Shown here piece after piece: positions 50,076-59,460 of a stretch of 64,000 bases of DNA (position 1 is the first letter of the stretch; the number at the start of each line of letters is the position of its first letter). The notes below the pieces were generated by a model. That model saw only the letters and a list, made by a program, of their open reading frames with translations. It did not search any database and was not told where the DNA came from. The translations under genes were made by a program, and so were the position numbers. Source of the stretch: Sphingobium psychrophilum (GTDB taxonomy: Bacteria; Pseudomonadota; Alphaproteobacteria; Sphingomonadales; Sphingomonadaceae); the NCBI RefSeq assembly GCF_012927105.1, contig NZ_JABBFV010000021.1:1-64000 (forward strand), in the 5' to 3' direction.

Positions 50076-53000
50076 GCTGCCTCCATATCCTGATCGGCTG
50101 CCAAAGTGGCGACGGCCCGCGCCAGCGCGGCCATTCGAACCCTATCAAGGCCATCTTTTTTGCGCAGCGCCTTCAGAACAACCTCTGCTAGGAGCGCGGC
50201 ATCCGCCTTCTCCGCTTCCGTCAGAACGAAAGATTGTAGCAGGGGCGGTATGCGAGGATCTACCCCTACAACCAAAGCGAGCGCTTCGGTGTTTGAACGC
50301 CGATCCCGAACTACGGCGAGGGCTTCCAACTCACGGAACTGACGCCCAAAGCGTGCCATTTGCAGCAACGCCTGCTCTCGATCGCGGTCAGACCACCCAT
50401 GGGCAGGCTTGTGGACGAGCACGCTTGCCACCCCTTCAACGTCGCCCTCCCCGCGTTCAAACGCTGCTGCCCGCATGGCAAACCCTTCAAATGCGTAGTC
50501 ATTTGTGAGATCTTTGATCGACCCGGCTCGTTCTTGCGCTCCGAGAAAGGTGATAGGATCGACAGCGAGAGCTTTTGCTAAGGTGGTCCGTAGATGTGCC
50601 AGTAGCGTTGGATAGGCCTGAGCCGCCTCTTCCAGCGCATCGATCACCAGTTGAGACGTGAGGCGCTCTCCTAGAGCTTGGGGCAGAGCTTCAAACAACA
50701 GTGCTTCCGGATCACGGGCTTTCAGCACCACGCTACGGACCTTTTTCGCGTCAGCAGATAACGTATCAGTGCGCTGAGCGTAAACGGTCAAGCCCTTGAA
50801 CTTCTGAAAGAGTGCCTGTGCCACCGGGAGGGACGAGCTACCCCCTTCAAGGCCGAAGTGACGAGCAAGATCACTCAGGAAAGCCGCCTCTTTCGTGGAC
50901 CGATCGACCCGCTTGATGCGGATATCAGCAGGCTTTTGAAGCAGCTTGTCTACGAAAACGTCATCGAATTCGGTCTGAAATACGCCATCCAGATAAACGG
51001 CGAGGTGATCTCGATTAGCCAGCAAAATTGCTAAAGCCAGAACGGGCATGATCCCAGCTTTCATTCCGAAAGGTGGGCGCGCCCACACCGCATAGGCTTC
51101 AGCCAGAGAAGTTTCCGAAGCATCTGCTAGGATGGACCATGCCGCCTTGAGCGTCGGTCCGTCCCCATCTGCCTGCGGCTCACGGAAGCCGAAGTGCCCC
51201 TTCGTGTCAGCGCCATGGATGCCGAAGGGCTTCAGCACAGTCAGGTACAAGCCCATCTCTGCTGGGAAGCCCTCAAAGCCAAGGTTTGGCTCATGAGCGT
51301 TCCGAACCATTGCATAACCGAGTTCTCGCAACGCCGCCATCGCACTGGAGGACGGGCGGTCGCGTTGAAGAAGCTCACTTTGGAGCACGGGAGCTTGGGA
51401 GTATGCCGTATCGGCCAGAGCGGTAGCGACGATGGAAACTGGTTCGCGCAGCGATTTTGGGGTAGCGGAAGCAAGCCACCACCGAGCCCGGTTTAATGCC
51501 GCTTCCAACTCGCGATGCAGAACATCAACGCTGCCCGCCCGTCGAGCCGCGATTTCACGCCGTGCAATCCTGTCCCCTTCGAGCTGTGGATGGTCCCTGA
51601 ACACCCGCTCAACAGCGAACAGATCCGATGCGCTTGATCGAAGTGTGTGGCTGTTTGCTGCCCCGGCGATTGCCGCGACAACACCAGCTTTGTGAAGCTG
51701 CTTCGCGATCGTTTTACAGCGACTGTCAACATCGGAAGCTTCGAGAGAACCGTCATTGAGGGCAAGAACGAGTATTCCGCTCCCTCTGCTCCGTCGAGCT
51801 GCCAAACGTGCCGCCAGATCGGCAGCCGCATGTTCGCGGCCGATAAGATAGACGACGACCTCAAATGTCCTTAGGGCACCAGTTTTGAAGTAGTGCCGCT
51901 TTGCCGTTGCGAAGCCTAGGCCGACCCGCTCAGGGATCAATGCAAGCTCCTCTGAATCAAGTGGGGCAGTTGTGCGAGCGATAGCATCTTCAAGGTCGAA
52001 GTCGCTGCCCGCAAACAGGGCATAGCCACCAAGCCTGGGTTGCCTAATCAGGACGGCCCATTCAACCAGGTCGCTTATTGCCTTTGCGCGTTCAGAGGCA
52101 CTTATATTTGGCACGGCCGCTGAAAAAACATCGTCAGCAAGAGCGAGTCCCGATCCGTTGCGGAAAAACTCAATAACTGCTGCCGCTTTTGTGAGACGAA
52201 CGTGAAGATAACTTCCTTTCGCTGCAGCGCGTTCTATTGCTTCAAACGCTAGGCTAAAGCGGTTGCCGTCACTTCCATTCGATAGAGCCATCCCGAAATT
52301 AGACGCCAAATAGTCCCATAGGCTATCCGGGTCATAGGTTTCATTGAGGCCGCTCGTCGTTTCTAGAAAGTTTTGAAATCCGTGAGGCTCAGCGGAGCTA
52401 AGAAAACCAAAGACGCTTCGCTCATTCTGCGCGAAGCGTTGTCGAGAAACCGGCCCGAGAAGCAGCGATGTCACTGGATTTAGAGGCCAGGTCGCTGCAA
52501 GAGCAGCCGACAATATCGCGACGTCAGTAGGCTTTCGGTGCGCGATCGCCGTTGCCACGAGAATTGCCTGCTCATCAGCAGATTCCGGCCGATGGGCGCT
52601 GGTGATCGCATTGCCCAGAAGAGTGACAGTTTCATCAGCGCCGGCCAGAAAGGGAATATCTTGGTATCTGCCTTGCACCTTCGCCCATTCTTGGCGGGCG
52701 TCCCGGCTTGCGCGCGCGACATATTGGTCAAAGGCTTGGTGCAGAATTCCAATGACGACGAGCCTGCCTTGAGAACGCGCACTCTGCTCAGCCAGGTCTT
52801 GCAGAAGGTGAATGTCTCCACCGGCAGACGCCTCATGTTCGAGCAGCTTTCCGAGCTCGTCGAGGATTATGAAAATGCCGCTACGCTTAGCGCTTGCAGT
52901 CGCCATTAGGGTTTCAATCAAAGCGGCATCGCTCGATACAGCCCGGCTATAGACAGCTTTGCTCCACCGAAGCGCAGATGAAGCCGCATCCGCGATGGTC

Positions 53001-53377
53001 TGCCGCAAGCCCATGCGGCTGCCGGTAACTGCGACGATAGCCCAAGGCCCATTGGCTTCGGGGAATGCCTTGGCAAATTCTGCAGTTAGATCAGGGCCAG
53101 CGATGTCCCTAGCGATCGCCCTATTTTCGGGATGCCCTGCAACAAGATTGGCGACAAGCAGCGCCGCGCTCGATTTCCCCCCGCCATAAGGCCCGGTCCA
53201 TGTGAAAGCCCCCTGATGACTATCAATCTGGCTTGCCGTCAGAGTTTCGAGGGCCTTTGTGACACTGGCCTGCATGACATAGCCCACCAGCGGCGGCGTG
53301 CCCTGCAAGTCTGCATCTAGGCGCGCTGATCTGGCGAACCTGCGATTGATTTCTACCGTTTGGGAAAGGAGCTTCAT
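50072..53377 (-). CDS. sspC: SspC-like large P-loop ATPase
   Basis: 1101 residues. Walker A GPYGGGKS (62-69) and Walker B IFIILDELGK (168-177) lie in the N-terminal part; the long C-terminal part is helical with no other motif I recognise. Its place between a DUF4007 protein and a PAPS-reductase-like protein, with overlapping start codons on both sides, matches the ATPase of SspABCD systems. It likely powers DNA handling for phosphorothioation. The exact role of the C-terminal 700 residues is not known. Confidence 0.85.
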   Translation of the reverse strand: MKLLSQTVEINRRFARSARLDADLQGTPPLVGYVMQASVTKALETLTASQIDSHQGAFTWTGPYGGGKSSAALLVANLVAGHPENRAIARDIAGPDLTAEFAKAFPEANGPWAIVAVTGSRMGLRQTIADAASSALRWSKAVYSRAVSSDAALIETLMATASAKRSGIFIILDELGKLLEHEASAGGDIHLLQDLAEQSARSQGRLVVIGILHQAFDQYVARASRDARQEWAKVQGRYQDIPFLAGADETVTLLGNAITSAHRPESADEQAILVATAIAHRKPTDVAILSAALAATWPLNPVTSLLLGPVSRQRFAQNERSVFGFLSSAEPHGFQNFLETTSGLNETYDPDSLWDYLASNFGMALSNGSDGNRFSLAFEAIERAAAKGSYLHVRLTKAAAVIEFFRNGSGLALADDVFSAAVPNISASERAKAISDLVEWAVLIRQPRLGGYALFAGSDFDLEDAIARTTAPLDSEELALIPERVGLGFATAKRHYFKTGALRTFEVVVYLIGREHAAADLAARLAARRSRGSGILVLALNDGSLEASDVDSRCKTIAKQLHKAGVVAAIAGAANSHTLRSSASDLFAVERVFRDHPQLEGDRIARREIAARRAGSVDVLHRELEAALNRARWWLASATPKSLREPVSIVATALADTAYSQAPVLQSELLQRDRPSSSAMAALRELGYAMVRNAHEPNLGFEGFPAEMGLYLTVLKPFGIHGADTKGHFGFREPQADGDGPTLKAAWSILADASETSLAEAYAVWARPPFGMKAGIMPVLALAILLANRDHLAVYLDGVFQTEFDDVFVDKLLQKPADIRIKRVDRSTKEAAFLSDLARHFGLEGGSSSLPVAQALFQKFKGLTVYAQRTDTLSADAKKVRSVVLKARDPEALLFEALPQALGERLTSQLVIDALEEAAQAYPTLLAHLRTTLAKALAVDPITFLGAQERAGSIKDLTNDYAFEGFAMRAAAFERGEGDVEGVASVLVHKPAHGWSDRDREQALLQMARFGRQFRELEALAVVRDRRSNTEALALVVGVDPRIPPLLQSFVLTEAEKADAALLAEVVLKALRKKDGLDRVRMAALARAVATLAADQDMEAA

Positions 53378-54297
53378 GCGGCAATCCGCTCATAAGACAT
53401 GTACCCATAGGCACGGGCGATAAGGTTCATAGGTTCGACATCATCAATCCGCTGGACTTGGCGAAGGCCGGCGGTGTCCGTCCAACGCCACGCGCCTCCC
53501 GTCACTTCATCGATCCCCATAAGCCGCGTGATGACACTATCTTCGTCGAGTTTGAAAACGCGGCCTGGTGATCCTGGCGCATAGCACACCTGCTCAACGG
53601 TGATCGCCGTTGAGCCGCCTCTTGCTTCCCAGAAATGTGCTAGCGCATAAGCAAATATGCCATCGGGTAGCGTCGGCTTCGGGCCACGCACGAACTCGTG
53701 CCAGCCTCCAACCCGAGCCTCGCGGATAAGACCCAACTCAGCCAGTAGCGGTTCAGCCGCATCATCTCCAGCGACGCCACCGCGGCGCACATAACTGCGC
53801 AGGAAAACCTCAACGTCCCGCTTGAGCGTGTTGGCGGTAGCCCTCCAGCCTCTGGCTTTAACAAGGGTCAGCAGCTCATCGATCAGATTGCCGGTATCAA
53901 ATTCGATTGCAGACAGGACATTGAATGCAAAATAGGCGGTAGTGGTCCATTCTGGATTACTCGCCACGCTCCAATGAGCAAGCCAGACCGTGGCGGGCCT
54001 TTCAAGGTAAGGGTCAAACCCATCATCGGCCAAGATGGCGTCGCCAAGCTTTGTGGGACGGATAATGCGCTCTTCTTCTTCTAAGAATGCAGTGGCCAGC
54101 CCCCAATAGCGCATGGACACGGCCATGTTGCGGCCAACGCCAAAGCGTGCAATAGCTGATTGTTCCTGGAATGTTCCAGACGGTGCCCCTTGTCGCACGG
54201 CGTCATAGGCCTTCTTAAGCCACAGAAGGCGAAGGGGAAATGTCTCGTGGCCGGCGAATTGGCCACGGACGTCTGAATCGGACAGCGCATGCTTCAT
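53374..54297 (-). CDS. sspB: SspB-like DUF4007 protein (DNA nickase component)
   Basis: About 307 residues (ATG 54297; GTG 54300 also in frame). 'GQFAGHETFPLRLLWLKKAYDAV' is the DUF4007 signature start. 'ARFGVGRNMAVSMRYWGLA' and the C-terminal 'GSPGRVFKLDEDSVITRLMGID' follow the family. In SspABCD the DUF4007 protein nicks DNA to let sulfur be placed on one strand. It is 45 nt after the desulfurase and overlaps the ATPase gene. Confidence 0.9.
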   Translation of the reverse strand: MKHALSDSDVRGQFAGHETFPLRLLWLKKAYDAVRQGAPSGTFQEQSAIARFGVGRNMAVSMRYWGLATAFLEEEERIIRPTKLGDAILADDGFDPYLERPATVWLAHWSVASNPEWTTTAYFAFNVLSAIEFDTGNLIDELLTLVKARGWRATANTLKRDVEVFLRSYVRRGGVAGDDAAEPLLAELGLIREARVGGWHEFVRGPKPTLPDGIFAYALAHFWEARGGSTAITVEQVCYAPGSPGRVFKLDEDSVITRLMGIDEVTGGAWRWTDTAGLRQVQRIDDVEPMNLIARAYGYMSYERIAA

Positions 54298-54342
54298 CAC
54301 ATCGGACTACAGCCTACTGGCGAGTTCGTCCAGTGGGATGGG

Positions 54343-55482
54343 CTAATGAGCTAAGGCGTTAATGAAATGGGGAACGGACTTAGTTATTTCACCCATATTA
54401 TTATATCGTCCGAAAAATAGCCTTATAACTGAATCCGCATCGTGGGGCGTATTACCCATGGCTAGCAAGACATGAGAGGGCATAATCTGCCCAGACGTGC
54501 ATGCGGAACCTGTTGACACGCTTGCGTATGGTGCGAGTCTAGAAACTATTTCATCTGCCGATCGGTCAGATATGAAAATACTTATCGATCCGGGTAGGGT
54601 TTTTGCATGACCGGTACTTAGACGAAAATCAATTCCTTGGGAGGCAAGTTCCGATTTGAATGCGATGGCCATTGCGTGGCCGTGCGCCATATCATCCTCA
54701 AGGCGCTGCGCAGCCAACGTGGCGGCTGCGCCAAAGCCCGCGATTAGGTATACTGGTTCGGTGCCTGGCCGCATCGCTCGCTCCTGGCCGCCGCCGAATA
54801 GGACGGGGCTTGGCTTTGGTGCGCCATTCGCAACGTAGAGTGCCCCTACCCCCATCGGACCGTACATCTTATGCGACGATAATGACATGTAATCGATGTC
54901 GAGCGCTTCGACGTCTACTGGAATCTTTCCAACCGCCTGAGCGGCATCGCAATGGACCAAGGCACCCTTCAGCTTGGCCATCGCAGCAATTCGCGCCACA
55001 GGTTGAACCGCGCCTGTTTCATTATTCGCCAGCATTACCGAGACTAGTAGGGTATCAGCATCAATCGCCCTTTCGGCGGCGTCAAGGTCGATAACCCCTT
55101 CGGTTGTGACCGGCGCACGCACGACGTCGAAGCCTAGGTTGCCTAAGCTATCGGCCGCCTCCAGCACCGCCTTATGCTCGATTGAGGACACGACGATTTT
55201 GCGGCGCGGATTGCCAGTTTGCAGCGCCCATAGGGCTACCCCTCGAATGGCAAGGTTGTCAGATTCCGTCGCGCCTGAGGTGAAAACAAGTTCACGCGCA
55301 TTTGCCCCGATCAGGGATGCCACGTCCTCCCTTGCCTTCTCAAGAGTTGCGCTGGCTCTAGCGCCAGATAGATGCGGTGAACCGGCGTTACCAGGGCGCG
55401 AAGAGGCAAGCACCATCGCGTCTCTTGCCTCCGGGGCGAGAGGGGTCGTTGCGAAACCGTCAAAATAGGCCGGCTCGTCCAT
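54343..55482 (-). CDS. sspA: SspA/DndA-like cysteine desulfurase
   Basis: 379 residues. The PLP lysine is Lys205 (SSHKMYGP) and the persulfide-forming cysteine is Cys328 (STGSACTSG). 'VHCDAAQAVGKIPVDV' and 'FTSGATESDNLAIRG' are also standard. It supplies sulfur from cysteine to the PAPS-reductase-like partner. It lies 8 nt after the DGQHR gene and leads the core modification genes. Confidence 0.93.
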   Translation of the reverse strand: MDEPAYFDGFATTPLAPEARDAMVLASSRPGNAGSPHLSGARASATLEKAREDVASLIGANARELVFTSGATESDNLAIRGVALWALQTGNPRRKIVVSSIEHKAVLEAADSLGNLGFDVVRAPVTTEGVIDLDAAERAIDADTLLVSVMLANNETGAVQPVARIAAMAKLKGALVHCDAAQAVGKIPVDVEALDIDYMSLSSHKMYGPMGVGALYVANGAPKPSPVLFGGGQERAMRPGTEPVYLIAGFGAAATLAAQRLEDDMAHGHAMAIAFKSELASQGIDFRLSTGHAKTLPGSISIFISDRSADEIVSRLAPYASVSTGSACTSGQIMPSHVLLAMGNTPHDADSVIRLFFGRYNNMGEITKSVPHFINALAH

Positions 55483-55490
55483 TTCCTACC

Positions 55491-57815
55491 CTACTCGCCC
55501 TCGTCCGGTTCAAAATCAGCTCCTTCGGGAGCCTCCCAAGTTTCGCTTTCATCTTCGACCACGGGGGCTTCAGCGGCATCTTCCACCACAGGTGCCTCTT
55601 CCAGTGCGCGTTTGCTAGGAACGTCGGCAGCCAACCATCCCACGTTGCGAAGGAACTTCTTGAACGCCTCATAGGCAGCATTCGTGATTTCAGTGCGATC
55701 AGATGATGTCAGGTTCTCTTCGCGCTTAAGATTGCGCGTCAAGAAGTCCTTCTGGTATTCTTGTTCAAGCGACGCAAAGATTTGACGTCGGCCCTTTTCA
55801 CGCTCGGTGGTCAGCGAGCTTTCAAGATCAGTTCCTGCTGCACGCCAAATTTCGAGAATGAGATACTTATATTTTGGCCATTGTGCGGGCTGCATTTCGC
55901 CACGGTAGACGACACGGCGGAATGTTGAATTGGAAGGCGTGATCTTCCATTCACGGATTTCCCCTTCCAGTGTGTCTTGGAACACTTCGACTAGGCGCTT
56001 GAACTCGCGCGAGCTACTAGGAGAGAAAAACCCGTTGATGTCTGTAATAAACCCGTCGAACGCGGTTTGCGTATCTAAGCCATCGAGGCTCTGCTTCGAT
56101 CGCTCCAGATTGGCGCGTTCAAGTTCGTTGAAGAATCCAGCTATCATCGCCGTCTGAAAAGCGACTGTGGTGAGAATATTATCATAGAGCTTGTTTACGA
56201 AATCAACAACGCGAGGGTGAAGAACCCCCTCCTCGGTTTTAAGCGCTCGCTTGTCCGATACGTTGGATAAAAAGCGTTCGGCTCGCTCAAACTTGAGCTT
56301 GCTTATTGATTCATCAACTAGCTTTTGTGTGCCGATCAACCGATCGAGGATTTCACGCAGCTTTGGCGCGTCAGCGCCAAATTCTTGAGACTCGATCTTT
56401 GCCGCTAGGTTTGCTGTGTGGGCCGCAAACGTGCGGCCAATCCCCTGCCCCTCGAAAAGGATAGGACGGACGCGGGTATTAGCCTGAGATCGCAATTGCT
56501 CGCTAAGCCAATACACCGCACCAGAATGTGCCGCATATGGCGCAAATCGCTGGAAAGCCGACACGATGTAGTTTCCGAACCGCTCACGGAACTCTTTCGT
56601 GAGGATGTCGCCCGCTGCCGACGTGTAGAACTGGCGCGAAGTAGCATCTGCAAGGTCTGCGCCAAGGAGGTTTCGTCCATTGAGGCGACGAAAGGCCGCT
56701 GGCTCAAGGTCGGTACGCAGATAGTAATTGCCCGCGCGGGGCTTAGCGCCGTTCACGTCCTCAAGCTTGTTCAGGACGATGTGCTCTATGAGGTAGTAGA
56801 TGTGGTTGACGCCAGAAATCGCGATTGGACTCTCGATCTTTACGCGATCGTGAGCTTGGTCGAGTTCGATATTGCTGATTTCTAACGTCGAACCGGAATG
56901 AAGGTCGCCCTTTTTGATCGTGGAGAGGGTGTCCCGGAGGAAAAGCGCTATCAGATCGTTATCATCGAGCAGCCGATTGCGAGAGGCTGAAACCTGCCTT
57001 GCAGTTTTGTTCAGGGTCAAGAAGATCGATCGGGCAGCCATCTTGACGTTGTATTCACCGTCAAAACTCTCATCGAGTTGCGGGAATGTACAAAACATCA
57101 CAGGAAGACTTATATTTTTCAGCTCGAACTTTCTAATGTAATTAGTAGTCCATTCCTCATAGTAATCTTTGTATGGCGCCTTCATCGCGTCATTCCAATC
57201 TTGCTTGAGATTTCTATAGACCGCTAGCAGGGCCATAGCCCTGTGCTGACCATCCACGATTACAAGGCGAGATTTATTTGTGTTCAAGCGCAAGCGAACC
57301 AGATCGTGCTCGTACAGCTTGCCGTTCTGAAGCGGTTGCACGAACTCAAACACCTCTTGCCCCTTCGCGCCAGAACGGATGATCTGAGCTTCATGCCCTT
57401 CCGGCATCATCTCCACCTCGGTGATGACAGTCGGGTAGAGATCGGCGGGCTTGTTCTCGTATGCTTTGACTGGAAGAACCACGACAATGATCGGGGGAAA
57501 GAGCTTTACGAGATCGCGCGATTTGTGGTCGAGCAAGTACGGCACCAGCTCGGACGAGACGCGCGCATCATCAATGTCGCGTTGCATAATTTCATCGAAT
57601 TCGAGATCCACGGTCGGGAAAATTTCACGAACGGGGGCGAGGTGTTTCAGGACCTCTTCATTGGAGCCATTCTCGAAGTCGAGTCCAACGTGAGTGAGGA
57701 AGTATTTCACCTCCACGGACTTTTGCGTGTCGCTGCCAGCGCCTACGCTGAAGCTACCAACTGACCCTTCAAGCGTAAGATTAAGAGCGGATGTGACGCT
57801 TAGACCCAGGGCCAT
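55491..57815 (-). CDS. Large DGQHR-domain (DndB-like) protein, candidate phosphorothioate sensor or effector
   Basis: 774 residues, twice the size of DndB. The motif VDGQHRAMALLAVY (187-200) and a later 'FLTLNKTARQVSASRNRLLDDNDLIALFL' mark the DGQHR/ParB-like domain. The middle and C-terminal parts are helical with no nuclease motif that I can see. The tail is acidic with a small repeat (EAPVVEDAAEAPVVEDE). SspE, the usual partner of SspABCD, has DUF262 with DGQQR and an HNH domain, so this is a different protein. It starts 1 nt after the GIY-YIG gene, so the two are probably translated together. Confidence 0.82.
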   Translation of the reverse strand: MALGLSVTSALNLTLEGSVGSFSVGAGSDTQKSVEVKYFLTHVGLDFENGSNEEVLKHLAPVREIFPTVDLEFDEIMQRDIDDARVSSELVPYLLDHKSRDLVKLFPPIIVVVLPVKAYENKPADLYPTVITEVEMMPEGHEAQIIRSGAKGQEVFEFVQPLQNGKLYEHDLVRLRLNTNKSRLVIVDGQHRAMALLAVYRNLKQDWNDAMKAPYKDYYEEWTTNYIRKFELKNISLPVMFCTFPQLDESFDGEYNVKMAARSIFLTLNKTARQVSASRNRLLDDNDLIALFLRDTLSTIKKGDLHSGSTLEISNIELDQAHDRVKIESPIAISGVNHIYYLIEHIVLNKLEDVNGAKPRAGNYYLRTDLEPAAFRRLNGRNLLGADLADATSRQFYTSAAGDILTKEFRERFGNYIVSAFQRFAPYAAHSGAVYWLSEQLRSQANTRVRPILFEGQGIGRTFAAHTANLAAKIESQEFGADAPKLREILDRLIGTQKLVDESISKLKFERAERFLSNVSDKRALKTEEGVLHPRVVDFVNKLYDNILTTVAFQTAMIAGFFNELERANLERSKQSLDGLDTQTAFDGFITDINGFFSPSSSREFKRLVEVFQDTLEGEIREWKITPSNSTFRRVVYRGEMQPAQWPKYKYLILEIWRAAGTDLESSLTTEREKGRRQIFASLEQEYQKDFLTRNLKREENLTSSDRTEITNAAYEAFKKFLRNVGWLAADVPSKRALEEAPVVEDAAEAPVVEDESETWEAPEGADFEPDEGE

Positions 57816-57816
57816 T

Positions 57817-58509
57817 TCAATTTCTTCCTAAGATTGGGTAGTATATCCGGTTAAGAATATTCTCTATGTCAACTGCTGTCTTGTCGTCGGCCGCAGTGGT
57901 GCATGTGAATACAATCAATCGGTCCGGCGGAATTTTCCGCTTTGCGATTTGCCAAGCAAAGCCCGCATCGGTGTTTCGGGCCGGCTCAGCCTCCTGTCGA
58001 TGCAGTCGTCGGTACCTTTCGATAAGCGACTTGTGGGTAGCCAAGCGGGTCCGCAGTTCGGTCGCCATGCCCATATAGAGCGGACTGGCAAACATGGGCG
58101 CAGACATGTCTAGGACGTTTCTGATCGTCCTCAAGCGGTCGGGATCATCAACGATGCGCTGCACTAGCCCGCCTGAAACACGAAAGTTGTGTTCCAGCGT
58201 TCCACTATATGTTGGCTTCAGCGGCCCTTCTATCACTGCGTGATATGGATCTTCCCGAAAATGTCGGAAGACCCGATTGTCCAGTGTTTCCCTAACGAGG
58301 GCTTCGGCGGCCGAGCGGTCGGCTTCTCGACATTCCTTGAGGCGACTTATCGTTTGCTCAAGGTCATAATCCGTAATCTCGGGGCTGTAATACCAAGCGT
58401 ACACGCCAGGGAGTGCAGGCGCATTCACGATGTCGGCCCACAAATGCTTCTTGATAGAATCTGTCATTGCGCGAGGTATGCCAATGCCATTTGGGCGAAC
58501 GAACGCCAT
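57817..58509 (-). CDS. GIY-YIG nuclease-like protein with a long insertion
   Basis: 230 residues from ATG 58509 (MAFVRPNGIGIP); ATG 58467 is possible and the frame is open to 58671 without good signals. GVYAWYY (35-41) and LYMG (144-147) are the two halves of the GIY-YIG motif, separated by about 105 residues in place of the usual 10 or so. They are followed by ELRTRLATH (catalytic Arg, His) and EN.LNRIYYPILGRN (catalytic Glu216 and end Asn). The catalytic set is therefore complete. As first gene of the operon it is a candidate nuclease effector working with the DGQHR protein. Confidence 0.82.
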   Translation of the reverse strand: MAFVRPNGIGIPRAMTDSIKKHLWADIVNAPALPGVYAWYYSPEITDYDLEQTISRLKECREADRSAAEALVRETLDNRVFRHFREDPYHAVIEGPLKPTYSGTLEHNFRVSGGLVQRIVDDPDRLRTIRNVLDMSAPMFASPLYMGMATELRTRLATHKSLIERYRRLHRQEAEPARNTDAGFAWQIAKRKIPPDRLIVFTCTTAADDKTAVDIENILNRIYYPILGRN

Positions 58510-58667
58510 TGTATTCCAAGCATCAGCAATCGCAGTCCCCCCAGGCGTTTCCTTCCCTCGCTTTGGCAATGATGACAGCCGCAGGAGTGATCGATGCGCA
58601 GCATAGCGAGGTCGAGCTGAGTGTCCAAGGTAAGTCGGGCGTAGCGGTTCAGATTTATGGATGCAGC

Positions 58668-59234
58668 TCAATGGCTAAAGCCTGCGGCCGCATTGGCAGG
58701 TATAGCGCGATAAACGGTGCCGCGTGATATGCCGAGCTGGCGCGCAATTTGGGTTGGCTTCATGCCCTCCGATGCAAGTTTCCGGATTGTCTCGTGGTCG
58801 ATACGAGGCTTGCCACCTTTGTAGGCCCCGCGAGCCTTCGCTGCCTCGATGCCCTCCGCTTGGCGTTCACGACGCAGGTTCGTTTCGAATTCAGCGAAGA
58901 CGCCCAACATATCTAGGAACGCTTTTCCCGCCGCCGTCGATGTGTCGATAGGTTGTTCGGTTGCCTTGAGGGCAACGCCCTTGCCTTTCAGTTCGTGAAC
59001 GATGTCCTGCAAATCTTTCATCGACCTGGCGAGCCGGTCGATCCGCGTCACCACCAGCGTGTCGCCCTCGCGTAGGAAGTCGAGCAATGTCTGCAATTCA
59101 TATCGGGAGTGTCGATCGCTGGCGGACTTTTTCTCGGATCGGACCGTTTGGCAGCCCGCTGCACGCAGGGCCGCTTCTTGCACTGCAAGGTCTTGTCCTG
59201 TTGTTGATACGCGCGCGTAACCGAAGGATGACAT
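58668..59234 (-). CDS. Serine recombinase (resolvase/invertase family)
   Basis: 188 residues. 'FGYARVSTTGQDLAVQEAAL' has nucleophile Ser10. 'LVVTRIDRLARSMKDLQDIV', 'FAEFETNLRRERQAEGI' and a C-terminal HTH (EGMKPTQIARQLGISRGTVYRAI) complete the protein. It points into the Ssp-like operon and is divergent from a second recombinase, with a dyad between them. It marks the right edge of the defence island. Confidence 0.92.
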   Translation of the reverse strand: MSSFGYARVSTTGQDLAVQEAALRAAGCQTVRSEKKSASDRHSRYELQTLLDFLREGDTLVVTRIDRLARSMKDLQDIVHELKGKGVALKATEQPIDTSTAAGKAFLDMLGVFAEFETNLRRERQAEGIEAAKARGAYKGGKPRIDHETIRKLASEGMKPTQIARQLGISRGTVYRAIPANAAAGFSH

Positions 59235-59247
59235 TCTAGCCTCGTTT

Positions 59248-59313
59248 GTTCAATCAGGCTCTAGGCCCTTTGCGCCCTGTGTTCAATATCCCTGATAATG
59301 ACCCTGATTGAAC
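59248..59313. promoter_or_regulatory. Res-like inverted repeats between two divergent recombinases
   Basis: GTTCAATCAGG (59248-59258) and CCTGATTGAAC (59303-59313) are perfect inverted 11-mers, and a third partial copy (GTTCAATATCCCTGAT, 59281-59296) lies between. This multi-subsite arrangement just upstream of the minus-strand recombinase fits a res site that also holds its promoter. Confidence 0.65.
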
Positions 59314-59460
59314 GCTATTTTTGTGCCAAGATTATCGATCCTTTGAGGTATACCCAGATTGCACATAGGTGCTGTTGTCAACTTAATCGCTACAAATTAC
59401 GAGATATTAAGTTTACACTCGCGGTTCATGCCGATTTGGACGGCACAAACCAGGTGGCAC

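Noticed and set aside
58510..58671. N-terminal extension of the GIY-YIG protein
   Set aside because: It lacks a ribosome-binding site and similarity, and it overlaps the recombinase gene end; the start at 58509 begins the conserved part.
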